Source: Corallium rubrum
Lineage: Eukaryota; Cnidaria; Anthozoa; Scleralcyonacea; Coralliidae
Assembly (NCBI GenBank): GCA_964035015.1
Contig: OZ035998.1
Location: 23,803,979 to 23,867,978, forward strand
DNA length: 64,000 nucleotides
Reading direction: 5' to 3'
The first letter of the stretch is position 1, and each line of letters opens with the position of its first letter. The translations under genes and the position numbers were made by a program. Below, piece after piece: positions 36,994 to 46,622 of this stretch. Under the pieces are notes generated by a model that had not been told where the DNA came from, did not search any database, and saw nothing but the letters and a program-made list of their open reading frames with translations.

Positions 36994-37275
36994 AATTTAC
37001 ACCTTGTAATTTTAACATGGCCGAGTCGAAGGCATATCAAAGGCACTTCAGGCAGCCAGTTAAGATCTAGGTGTTGGTTTTGTGGAGGGAGGAAAACCGG
37101 AGAGCCCGGCGAAAAACCCTCGAAGCACAGGAGACTCACATAAGTCTCAAGCTTGAGAGCAGGGTTATTCCCAGACGGTCACCCATTCAAATACTAACCT
37201 AGTCCAATTGGGCTTAACTATTGGTGAGAGGCAGCGCCCTAACAGCACACGCCAACCATGCTTCCCATATATGGA
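36994..37275 (-). repeat. 5S-rRNA-like SINE inside inner hAT copy 1
   Basis: On the plus strand TTCCCAGACGGTCACCCATT and CAAATACTAACC match the reverse complement of eukaryotic 5S rRNA (internal promoter region) closely, so the SINE head faces the minus strand. Downstream in that orientation lies a CTCCGGTTTTCCTCCCTCC block, like the conserved central domain of many metazoan SINEs, and a TGTAAATTGC end. This fits a SINE3-type (5S-derived) element; no separate 5S gene is claimed. Confidence 0.65.
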
Positions 37276-37535
37276 AGCCTGCATCAATCTACATGCATTT
37301 GGACTAAGTTCCTACTGTCTGGTGTATGATGGCAATTGGCAATACAAAGAGTTCAAAATAAATATTAATTAACAAGATCATGAAAAAATTGTTGAATTGA
37401 ATTTACGTAGCTATAATACAGAAAAGCATATTGCGGCTGTACTTATTTAATCGGCTTTATTGGAAATTTGCGCATTTTAATTTTCGACCAAGTATTCAGA
37501 ACAACTTTTAATCGATGCTGTCGGTGGGATCCTTT

Positions 37536-38143
37536 TCACAAAACTATCAAGTCGTTCAAACGTTTGTCTTTCATTGTTGATCTTAGGCAGTTCTTAACGA
37601 TTTTGAGCTTACTGAAGGTGCTGTTACACGATGCGATTTTTCTTGCAACTTGCAACAAATTTACATATGGAAAAAATATCGCAAGTTGCAGGAAGGGTGT
37701 TACACGTTCAGCAACTTGCGATTTTTGTTGTAAGTTGCAGCAAAAAGTAGAACCCATCCAACTTTTCTTGCAACTTCCAACAGGGCAAAAATGGCAAAAT
37801 CGCAAGTTACTACGGGTGTTGCACGGTGCGATTTTTCATGCAACTTACAACATTCAGTGATTTGTTGCAAGTTGCAAGAAAAATCGCATCGCGTAACAGC
37901 ACCTTGAAGTTCGCTCATCCTTTGCGAAGGAAACTGGTGCAGTACTGAAGAAAAAGCTGATAGGCTTTGCATACGGTTGGAAATGTCCTGCATGGAGCTG
38001 GGTTGTTTCGATGCGACTATGGTAATAAAAATGTCTAGCTCAGACAGGAGTACTTCAGGTTCAACTTTGCAAGCAGGTAATAACATATAGAGTTCACTGG
38101 GTAATAAGCATTCAGGGACAGATAAATTAAGGCCATGTCTCAA
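37536..38143 (-). pseudogene. hAT transposase C-terminal remnant (hATC dimerisation domain), copy 1
   Basis: Minus-strand codons give PVSFAKDER and, after a MITE insertion, FSKLKIVKNCLRSTM then KDKRLNDLIVL and a stop. This is the hATC signature (ERSFSxLKxIKxxLRSTM) at the C-terminus of hAT transposases. The upstream piece (38143 to about 37904) supplies 75-80 residues of plausible but unconfirmed transposase sequence. The MITE at 37617-37903 and a one-base shift destroy the frame. Only the C-terminal part is left, so the element is non-autonomous. Confidence 0.75.
37617..37903. mobile_element. Foldback MITE inside hAT copy 1
   Basis: Ends GGTGCTGTTACACGATGCGA and TCGCATCGCGTAACAGCACC are inverted repeats followed by CTTGCAACTTGCAAC motifs repeated in both directions. 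It interrupts the hATC coding region; flanks ctgaa and ttgaa suggest a short target duplication. The same insertion is present in hAT copy 2, so it predates the duplication of that hAT. Confidence 0.8.
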
Positions 38144-38910
38144 TTGTGGCCCTATTTTAAAATTAAGGCCATGTCTTAATTCGAGCCCTATTTTACAATT
38201 AAGATATACACTTAATTTTGGTAAGAGATCGTGTTGTACTAATTCGTAATAATAAAACTGATAAAAGTATAATCGTCATGCATTATCTTTTCTAGACGTA
38301 AATGTAATCATAACTTTTTTGCCCACTTTCTAAATTTTACTCTGATTGCCCTGCCAATCGGGGTTTCTACTCCGATTGCCCTGCAAATCGGGGTTTGTAG
38401 TATTTTGGGGGGGGTGTCACACCCCCCCATACCCCCCCTTAAGTTTCGCCCCTGGCAGCAAACTAATTTTGCCTTGGGTTAGCTGCATAAATATGTTTCA
38501 CGAGGAATGCTTAAGAAAAGCAATCAATCAATGAAAATGTCGAATCTAACAGCCGATGCCAGAACTTTTTCCCACCTTACCAATTTCAAAATGGCCCTGA
38601 GAACGAGGTTGAGCTGTGTCTTGTACCCACTTTTTTCACTTGGCGGCTGCATGTTTTCTGATTCATTAAAGTTGCCATGTTTTCTTAAATGTAAATAGGA
38701 ATGTAGCATCAATATGTACGATTCAGTCATTGAATTTTCTTTCTCACTACATTGTCATTCAGTATGTTATACCGTTATGCTTTTTGGTTATTTTATGCTA
38801 TAGAGCAAAATTGGCAAACATTATTTTCCACGTGCAAAAATTAATGCTGAAAAAAAGTGCCCTTTTTATATGGCTGCCCCCGCCGCCTTAAGTAGCTTCC
38901 CGCGCCCCTG

Positions 38911-40700
38911 CTCACTTACTTATCAACATCCGCTAAACTTAGTCCAAGTGACCATCGCTGGTTAGCCGCCTTAGCCCCATTTGATTTTGACATTCGTTAC
39001 CGACCTGGACCGAGCAATGGTGATGCAGATGGACAATCGCGGATGCCGCACAAATCTGATGTACAAGAACGACCAGAATCCAAGGAGAATTGCCTTCGTC
39101 CTTTCCTTTCGAAATCCAGACCCATTGGCATCAATGACCAATCGTGTTGCCCAGAAGGTGCATTAAAGCACTTTGTCAGTATGTCACTTTGTCATGGTAT
39201 CAACCTGAGTGAAAACCGCGTCGAAGGACAGTGGTCGCCAGCTGTTGAGACAGTTACTGCGTCACCAGAAGTTGTGAATATTTTTGCTGAAATTATCGAT
39301 GGTCCGAAAACCACGAACTTTCCATCTATGGATTCTGTAGCATGGAAGGAAAGCCAAGGTACTGACCCAAGTATTGCTCGCTGTATTCAATACGTGTTAC
39401 GTGGCAAACCGCCAACCCAAGAAGAGCTAAAGAAAGCATCCCAAGATACTAATCGTCTTCTACGACAGTGGGATCGCTTACTACTAAACAGTGGTGTTTT
39501 ATATCGTCGCATCCAGCTAGATCAACAGGATCGAGATCAACTGGTGATTCCGATAAGATGGCGAGATCGCATTATAAAGGGATTGCATGATGATATGGGC
39601 CATTCAGGCCGGGACAAAACTTTGGAAACGATTCGCTATCGTTTTTATTGGCCGTCATTGACCAAAGATGTTCATTCCTACATCGCTCGCTGCGAACTAT
39701 GTTTTTTAAGTCGTAAAGCACCTGATTCAGCACGTGCTCCCATGAAGCACATCGTAACTACAGAACCTTTTGAGCTCCTATCCATGGAGTTTCTTCAATT
39801 AGAGAGAGGAAGATACGGCTTCGAGAATGTGCTGGTGGTCACTGACAACTTTACAAAGTTTGCTTGGGCACTTTCTACCCGGCCCGATCCCCGAGAAAGC
39901 CAAGGTAGTAGCGAAATTATTACTCTGGGAAAATGTCTTGGTTCATTATGGTTTCCCTCATCGTCTTCACTCAGACCAGGGGCGAGACTTCGGGCACGAG
40001 TCATTACGCAGCTTTGCGAACTTACCGGAATACAGAAATCTCGGACAACCCCATATCACCCGCAAGGCAATGGGCAAACGGAATGTTTCAATAAGACACT
40101 ACTTCACATGCTTGGCACTCTTGATGAGGAGAAAAAGCAAGCTTGGCTGGACTACTTAGCCTCTATGGTTGCACGCGTATAATTCGTCGAAATACGCCTC
40201 AACTGGTTACACCCCATTTTTCCTTATGTTTGGAAGGCATCCTCGATTACCTGTTGATGTTGCATTTGCCATAATCCCAGAAAAGTCAAGTGATGCTACG
40301 ACTACGACTTACATTAGAGACCTCCGAGATCGACTGCAATTGCTTTTGAGCGAGTCGCTCAAAATACCACTAAGTCAATTGGCGCAAACAAGAAGAATTA
40401 CGATAAGAGAACTCGAGATACTCGCCTCGAATCTGGCGATCGTGTGCTGATCAAGAACCTTGGCGTACGAGGAACCAAAAACTGAAAGATCGCGGGAAAG
40501 AGATTGCTATCGAGTGGTTAAACCACTCCAGGATGTTCCCGTGTACGAAGTGAAGTCAAAAACCGATGGGAAAAATCGAGTCCTACATCGCAACCTTCTC
40601 TTTCCATTTAACTCGATACCACCTATGGCGTCTACGGAACCAGCCAAAAGTGAAAGTTATCTACCCAAAACCCCGCCGACTCTGACCAAGAATCAACGTC

Positions 40701-40752
<52 letters not shown>

Positions 40753-40848
40753 AATGATGATGATGATGAAAGTGACCAGATACCAACTTCCAGATTGTCT
40801 CGGCAGGAACTTCGAGCTGCGCAGTTGGATAACCAAGAACCACCTCAA
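38911..40848 (+). pseudogene. Gypsy pol, part 2: RNase H end, integrase, GPY/F-like module
   Basis: RNase H ends with FDFDIRYRPGPSNGDAD. The integrase zinc region shows HDDMGHSGRDKT and CELC (HHCC). Catalytic-core pieces are VVTDNFTKFAW, HSDQGRDF (read in a shifted frame, about 39880-40010) and GNGQTE. The frame shifts again near 40160, before AYNSSKYASTGYTPFFLMFG. RVLHRNLLFPF near 40580-40610 is the GPY/F-like end module. An acidic (GAT)n linker and SRQELRAAQLDNQEPPQ follow, and then the TIR structure begins at 40849. Confidence 0.87.
40702..40770. repeat. (GAT)n microsatellite coding poly-Asp in the Gypsy pol linker
   Basis: About 22 ATG/GAT units with one AAT interruption. In the pol frame it reads as poly-Asp between the integrase and the C-terminal tail. 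Confidence 0.9.
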
Positions 40849-41754
40849 CTACACACCTAAAAACGCACGCTCTGTTACAGCATCCAACAGCACTGATATC
40901 AGGTCTGTTACATTATGATTCCATCAGGTCTGAACAGGATAATGTAGCGACCCCTGTTACAGCTATGATGACCACAGTCTGCATCAGCACTGATGTCAGG
41001 CATGATACAGCGCTGATGCCATCAGACTGTAACAGCCATGATAGATCGCGTGGAAACGCGACGTGACCCGCGCATGATCCATGACCCGTTCTCGAAACTC
41101 GCGTGGATAATTATTCCACGCGTGGATGAACAAAATGCCGGTACAAAAATTCCCCGGGTATACTCCGAAACTGGTTTGCTGCCGTAAAAACTGAGGAAAA
41201 ACGTGCACAGAAGTAACTACGATAAAAAAACTACGCGACAGAAACATCAGGTAACTACTTTTATTATTTTTTATACTTATCAGCTAAGATTTACAAAAAT
41301 AAAGAGCATTTCACCACTATAAATCTTCATTTCGACGAATGCCTAATCCAACAATTTTTGTACACTTCGTTTTTCTAATTCAGTCACATCAAATCAGGCA
41401 TATAATCTTTACTTACAAATCCAGGCTTGAGAAGATGCACAGTATACGTTAAGCAGCCAAAACTAGGAAAGAAGAAAATCATTACATTAATTTTGTTCTT
41501 TTTCTCAATATTAACCAAACTATAAAGGTAATACCTCAAGTAGCTATAAACATTGTTGAGTTAATCTTGCAATTTACATTCTGCAGCCCAAATTTCTTAA
41601 ATTCCTTCTTGTCACACTATATAAATTAGAGAAGGCAAACAACATAGTTTTTGAGAAACTAGATACAATGTAACCAGTATCAATACAGTATATAAAGTAC
41701 CTTGCAACCTATGTATAATTTTTTGTCCAGCTGGATACACTGTAAAATAATGAA

Positions 41755-43225
41755 GAAAAAAAAAGAAAGGCATATTACTATTAGTTTCTAAATCTCAAAA
41801 ATGCTAAGCAATGTCCTTGCCTGGCCATACTATATAAAGAAAAGAAGAAAAAAGACGTGAATTTTTAAATCTTAAAATGCTAACCTAATACACACCTGTA
41901 GGTTTTATTGTGGTTGTATTCTCTCTTTCACAGGCCAAGCTATACAAAAAGAGGAAAAGAAAGACATATATATTACTTTCTAAACCTTAAAAATGCTGTG
42001 CTAATACATACCTATTAGGTTTTATTGTGGTTATTATATTCTCTCCTTGCCAGGCCAAGCTATACAAAGAGAAGAGAAGAAAAGAAAGACATTACTTTCT
42101 AAACCTTAAATATGCTGAGCTAATACACACCTAGCAATTAGGTTTTATTGTGGTTATTATATTCTCTCCTTGCCAGGCCAAGCTATACAAAGAGAAGAAA
42201 AGAAAGACATTACTTTCTAAACCTTAAAAATACTGAGCTAATACACACCTAGCTATTAGGTTTTATTGTGGTTATTATATTCTCTCCTTGCCAGGCCAAG
42301 CTATACAAAGAGAAGAAAAGAAAGACATTACTTTCTAAACCTTAAAAATGCTGAGCTAATACACACCTAGCTATTAGGTTTTATTGTGGTTATTATATTC
42401 TCTCCTTGCCAGACCAAGCTATACAAAGAGAAGAAAAGAAAGACATTACTTTCTAAACCTTAAATATGCTGAGCTAATACACACCTAGCTATTAGGTTTT
42501 ATTGTGGTTATTATATTCTCTCCTTGCCAGGCCAAGCTATACAAAGAGAAGAAAAGAAAGACATTACTTTCTAAACCTTAAATATGCTGAGCTAATACAC
42601 ACCTAGCTATTAGGTTTTATTGTGGTTATTATATTCTCTCCTTGCCAGGCCAAGCTATACAAAGAGAAGAAAAGAAAGACATTACTTTCTAAACCTTAAA
42701 AATACTGAGCTAATACACACTTAGCTATTAGGTTTTATTGTGGTTATTATATTCTCTCCTTGCCAGGCCAAGCTATACAAAGAGAAGAAAAGAAAGACAT
42801 TACTTTCTAAACCTTAAAAATGCTGAGCTAATACACACCTAGCTATTAGGTTTTATTGTGGTTATTATATTCTCTCCTTGCCAGACCAAGCTATACAAAG
42901 AGAAGAAAAGAAAGACATTACTTTCTAAACCTTAAATATGCTGAGCTAATACACACCTAGCTATTAGGTTTTATTGTGGTTATTATATTCTCTCTTTGCC
43001 AGGCCAAGCTATACAAAGAGAAGAAAAGAAAGACATATTACTTTCTAAACCTTAAATATGCTGAGCTAATACACACCTAGCTATTAGGTTTTAGTGTGGT
43101 TGTTATATTCTCTCCTTGCCAGGCCAAGCTATACAAAGAGAAGAAAAGAAAGACATTACTTTCTAAACCTTAAGTATGCTGAGCTAATACACACCTAGCT
43201 AGAGGAGAAAAGAAAGACATATTTA
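41755..43225. repeat. 118-bp satellite array, about 11 units plus degenerate edges
   Basis: The unit contains TTAGGTTTTATTGTGGTTAT, CTCCTTGCCAGGCCAAGCTA and AGAAAGACATTACTTTCTAA. The exact period is 118 bases in the central units (for example ACACACCT at 42243 and 42361). Units at the left edge (41755-42000) are more diverged, as is usual at array edges. No spacer/repeat alternation, so not a CRISPR. Confidence 0.95.
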
Positions 43226-43302
43226 AGGGAGTTGTCATTATTTATGGGGAGGGAGGTTGACAGATGGGAGGGGTGGCAAAAAAAGTTTCATTCCCATATA
43301 TA

Positions 43303-43321
43303 GGGGGGGGGGGGGGGGGGG
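43303..43321. repeat. Poly-G run
   Basis: About 19 consecutive G just before the inner TIR element. The length may be affected by sequencing or assembly. Confidence 0.8.
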
Positions 43322-44855
43322 TCAGAAATGTTTTACTCTACACACGCAAAAACGCACACTCTGTGTCAGACCTGATGCAGAATGATGTCAGATCTGTTCA
43401 GAAAAATGTAGCAATCCCTGATACAGCCTGTTGCAGTATCAGCTATGATCCCCGGTGAAAATTTGTTCATGAATTGATGAACTTTCATGGGTCGTTCATG
43501 AATGTTCATGTCCGTTCATGAATAGTTCATGTTCAGTTCATCAAAAATGAAACATGTAGTTCATGAACAATTGTTCATGAACTATTCATGAATGTATTTC
43601 ATGAACAGTTCATGAAGTTTGATGAACAACAAATTAGTTCATGAACTTTATGTTCATTATGTTGTATCGTTCATGATTGTTCATGAATATTCATAGGAAA
43701 TCTATTGATTATTTCATGAACTTATTATTCATGAAAATTTCATGAACTTGTTCATGAATATTTAATGAAATTTTGATGCACAAAAGTCACAATTTTGACA
43801 AAATACAGTTATTCATGAATCATGAAAGGTTCATGAAATTTGGTCATGAACATTTCATCGGTCATGAACAATACATTTCATGAAATGTACTAATTTGACT
43901 CCACTGCATGTAGCGCAGAAACTTTGCGCTGTGACACAAATCCGCGTGTCTTTGTTGCCAGTTAAGGTTTTACTGCAAAATTGGTCTGAGGCTTCTTATT
44001 TTAGACATTTTACACAGTGAGGCTAATGGCTAAATATAGACTAGCTAGATTCAAAAAGTCAAAACGTACCGTAATTCATTTTAGTCTAGGTTAAAGTGAA
44101 GAATGAGCCGTTTAGTCATAATGCTATATAGTTGTCTGAATGAGCGCATGCACTTTTACTTTGAATTTTTCTATTTTGACCCAATAATTGGCATGAAATG
44201 CCAACATAATTATTATCGAATATAAAGGATGTTAATAGACTTGTAGCAGTAGCAGTTCTCGCATCTGCGATCTAGCTAACACAATAATACCTATAAATCC
44301 TAAGACTCCTAAGACTAGACTAAATAAAATATACAATTGAGGCATTGAAGCTTTTTCCAATCCCGTCAGAGATGCGTGCTTGCGGCTATAATATGATAGT
44401 GCGTAATTCAATCCCGTTCAAGTGTCATTACCATTTTGGCGCCTGTCCTTGAACATTTGAATATTGTGCGTTAAAAGCCGTTGATACATGGAATGGATAA
44501 TTCCACACAGTCTGGTGAACGTCCTAAAGAAAGGAGGAAAAATGCGCTGGTACTTGCATTTAATGTTGCTATAGCTCTCAGTCTTCTGAAATTCTCTTCA
44601 ACGTTTACAAAGAACCAAATTAACAATCGGTGCCATTCAGAGGTAAATCCATGTCAAATTGTTTCTTCTCTGTGTCATGTAGTCCGGTTGCAATGCTTGG
44701 TTATAATCTGTATTACTGGGGTTTTTTTCGTAGTCCTATCAACATTCTGTGTAAGCGTTTAATTGAGTTTCTTCAAATGCTTTGTCTGATTTTCTCACCA
44801 CTTCTGTGGCTAATGGTTTTGTAAAGCGCGTGGCTTTAATATTTGTGAAGGATCT

Positions 44856-44986
44856 TAGTGCGATTTTTGATACGATATTACCAACTTCTAATTTAGATGC
44901 ATGTTATGTGAACGACAGTCCGCGGATTGTGCCGTGGTTTCACTAAACCAGAAGTTGGTGATATTTATCGCATCAAAAATCGCAGG
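44856..44986. repeat. Foldback repeat with TGCGATTTTTGAT arms
   Basis: TGCGATTTTTGATACGATAT pairs with ATTTATCGCATCAAAAATCG; CCAACTTCT pairs with AGAAGTTGG. It lies in the core of the TTCATGAA element. Confidence 0.7.
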
Positions 44987-45039
44987 TGTTACTTCTTATA
45001 ACTCGGCCGATGGGTAAACTATATAAGGTTTATATTACG

Positions 45040-45440
45040 GCCGTTTATACGAGAGCCGATAAGACGCGCCTTGATCTGACCCATTTATATATTTATCTTT
45101 GTACCTTTTTATACAAGTGTTTCGCGTCTTGTGTAAGCCGCGTCCTGTGTATAAGTTGCGTTATTAGCTACAAACGGCCCTAATGAATCCAATTACGCAT
45201 TCCTTATAATATAACGAATATGTTTTGTTACTGTTACAAGTGTTTCGGTGTAAGTTGCGTTAAGCTCGCCTACAAACGGCCCTAATGAATCCAATTACGC
45301 ATTCCTTATAATATATAACGAATATGTTTTGTTACAAGTGTTTCGCGTCTTGCGTATAAAGTCTATAAAGCCGCGTCCTGTGTAAGTCGCATTATTAGCT
45401 CTGGTATAAACTGCCCTAATGAATCCTTATAATATAACGA
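45040..45440. repeat. Diverged tandem repeats with CCCTAATGAATCC units
   Basis: ACGGCCCTAATGAATCCAAT followed by TTCCTTATAATATAACGAAT occurs about three times with deletions, together with AAGTGTTTCGCGTCTTG. Confidence 0.75.
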
Positions 45441-46622
45441 ATATGTCGACATCACCATTGAGTCATTTTAACGAACAACGTTCACGAACACTTCATGAAA
45501 GGATTATCAACGTTCACTAGAAAACTACAAGTTCATGAGGTATTCGGTGAACTGTGCAATTTTCATAAATCCGCGACTAAATGTTCACGAGTCATTTCAT
45601 GAACGTTTCATCAAATGAATATTGAAACGTATACGAGTTCAATTCAATTTTCATGAATATCGAGCGCTCATGAGTCATTTCATGAACACTGTTCATCAAT
45701 ATTGATTTACATACAAGTTCATGAACAATATATTCATGAACTCTAATTTTCATGAATTCGGCCATTTAATGTTCACGAGTCTTCTAATGAACAGTTCATG
45801 AACAATATTCATGAACACTTCATGAACTCAAAACTTCATGAACGTGGTTGTTCATGAATTCCGATTTTCATGAATTCGGCCATTTAATGTTCATGAGTCT
45901 TTTCATGAACAGTTGATGAACAATATTCATGAACACTTCATGAACTCAAAACTTCATGAACGTGGTTGTTCATGAATTATTCATGAACTCCAATTTTCAT
46001 GAATTCGGCCATTTAATGTTCATGAGTCTTTTCATGAACAGCTCATGAACATTATTCATCAATTGTTCATCAAAAATTCGTGAACTTATCTTGAAATTTA
46101 GTTCTTGAACTGTTCATGAACACAAATGTTCATGAACTTATGGTTCATGAACTATCACTTTCATGAACTGTGCCATTTAATGTTCATGCATGGGCATGAA
46201 CTGTTCATGTACTTATCATGGATGTTCATGAACAAAATTCATGAACTATTCATGAACAATTCATCAAATTTTCGCCGGGGAATTACACCTATGATATCAT
46301 ATCTGTATCATACCTGCAGCTACAACAGACTGTTCGGAACAGATTCTGTCAAACTGTATCAGCCTGACACGGTCAGTGCTGTATCAGTTTGATATAATAG
46401 ACTGAACAGGTATGTTGTCTACGGAGCTGTCGCAGTCTGTTAGAAATTCTAACTAAATGTTTATACATCAGCGCTGGTACATTCTGTAGCTGTCAGGCTG
46501 TATCAAGGGTCGCTACATTTCTCTGAACAGATCTGATATCAGAGCTGATCAGACTGCGCGTTTTTACGTGTGTAGAGAAAGGGGGTCAAAACAATTTGAG
46601 GCTTGTAAATACCATGTCTAGA

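Larger units (their letters stand above)
36859..38454 (-). mobile_element. Inner hAT element, copy 1, 1596 bp
   Basis: Ends CAGGGGCGAAACT and AAGTTTCGCCCCTG, with perfect 8-bp duplications gcagcaaa at 36851-36858 and 38455-38462. It carries a hATC-domain remnant on the minus strand, a 5S-like SINE and a foldback MITE. A second copy of exactly the same length is at 46623-48218; by eye I find one substitution and compensating G/C-run changes between them. Confidence 0.95.
36645..38910. mobile_element. Outer hAT element, 2266 bp, inserted in Gypsy RNase H
   Basis: Terminal repeats CAGGGGCG and CGCCCCTG with 8-bp duplications ctcactta at 36637-36644 and 38911-38918. The subterminal GGGGGCAGC and GCTGCCCCC motifs mirror each other. 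Removing it restores the reading of the Gypsy RNase H (DSNPLTY then LSTSAKLSPSDHRW). The outer element keeps only about 670 bases of its own because another hAT (36859-38454) interrupts it. Its right part includes a repeat shared with 6778-6840 and 7605-7665. Confidence 0.92.
43450..46280. mobile_element. Element with long TTCATGAA palindrome arrays
   Basis: Ends CCCCGGTGAAAATTTG and CAAATTTTCGCCGGGG match as inverted repeats at 15 of 16 bases. About 430 bases at the left and 800 bases at the right consist largely of TTCATGAA, GTTCATGAAC and TTCATGAACA in both orientations. The core (43900-45470) has a foldback (44856-44986), diverged tandem repeats (45040-45440) and a 93-codon ORF (44481-44762) with no recognised motif. 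No target duplication was resolved. Confidence 0.7.
43336..46577. mobile_element. 3.2-kb TIR element of the same CTACACAC family, nested
   Basis: Left end CTCTACACACGCAAAAACGC and right end (complement) CTCTACACACGTAAAAACGC. The inverted repeat continues for about 95 bases including CAGATCTGTTCAGA and AATGTAGC. The outer 11.5-kb structure shares the AAAAACGCAC, TCTGAACAG and AATGTAGCGACCC motifs, so both belong to one family. The interior is occupied by the TTCATGAA element. Confidence 0.75.

Noticed and set aside
37150-37270. 5S rRNA gene on the minus strand
   Set aside because: Only part of 5S matches, the rest diverges, and it repeats exactly within a transposon copy. Treated as a 5S-derived SINE head.
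41755-43225. CRISPR-like regular repeats
   Set aside because: Units are 118 bp, head to tail with no unique spacers, in a eukaryotic sequence. It is a satellite.
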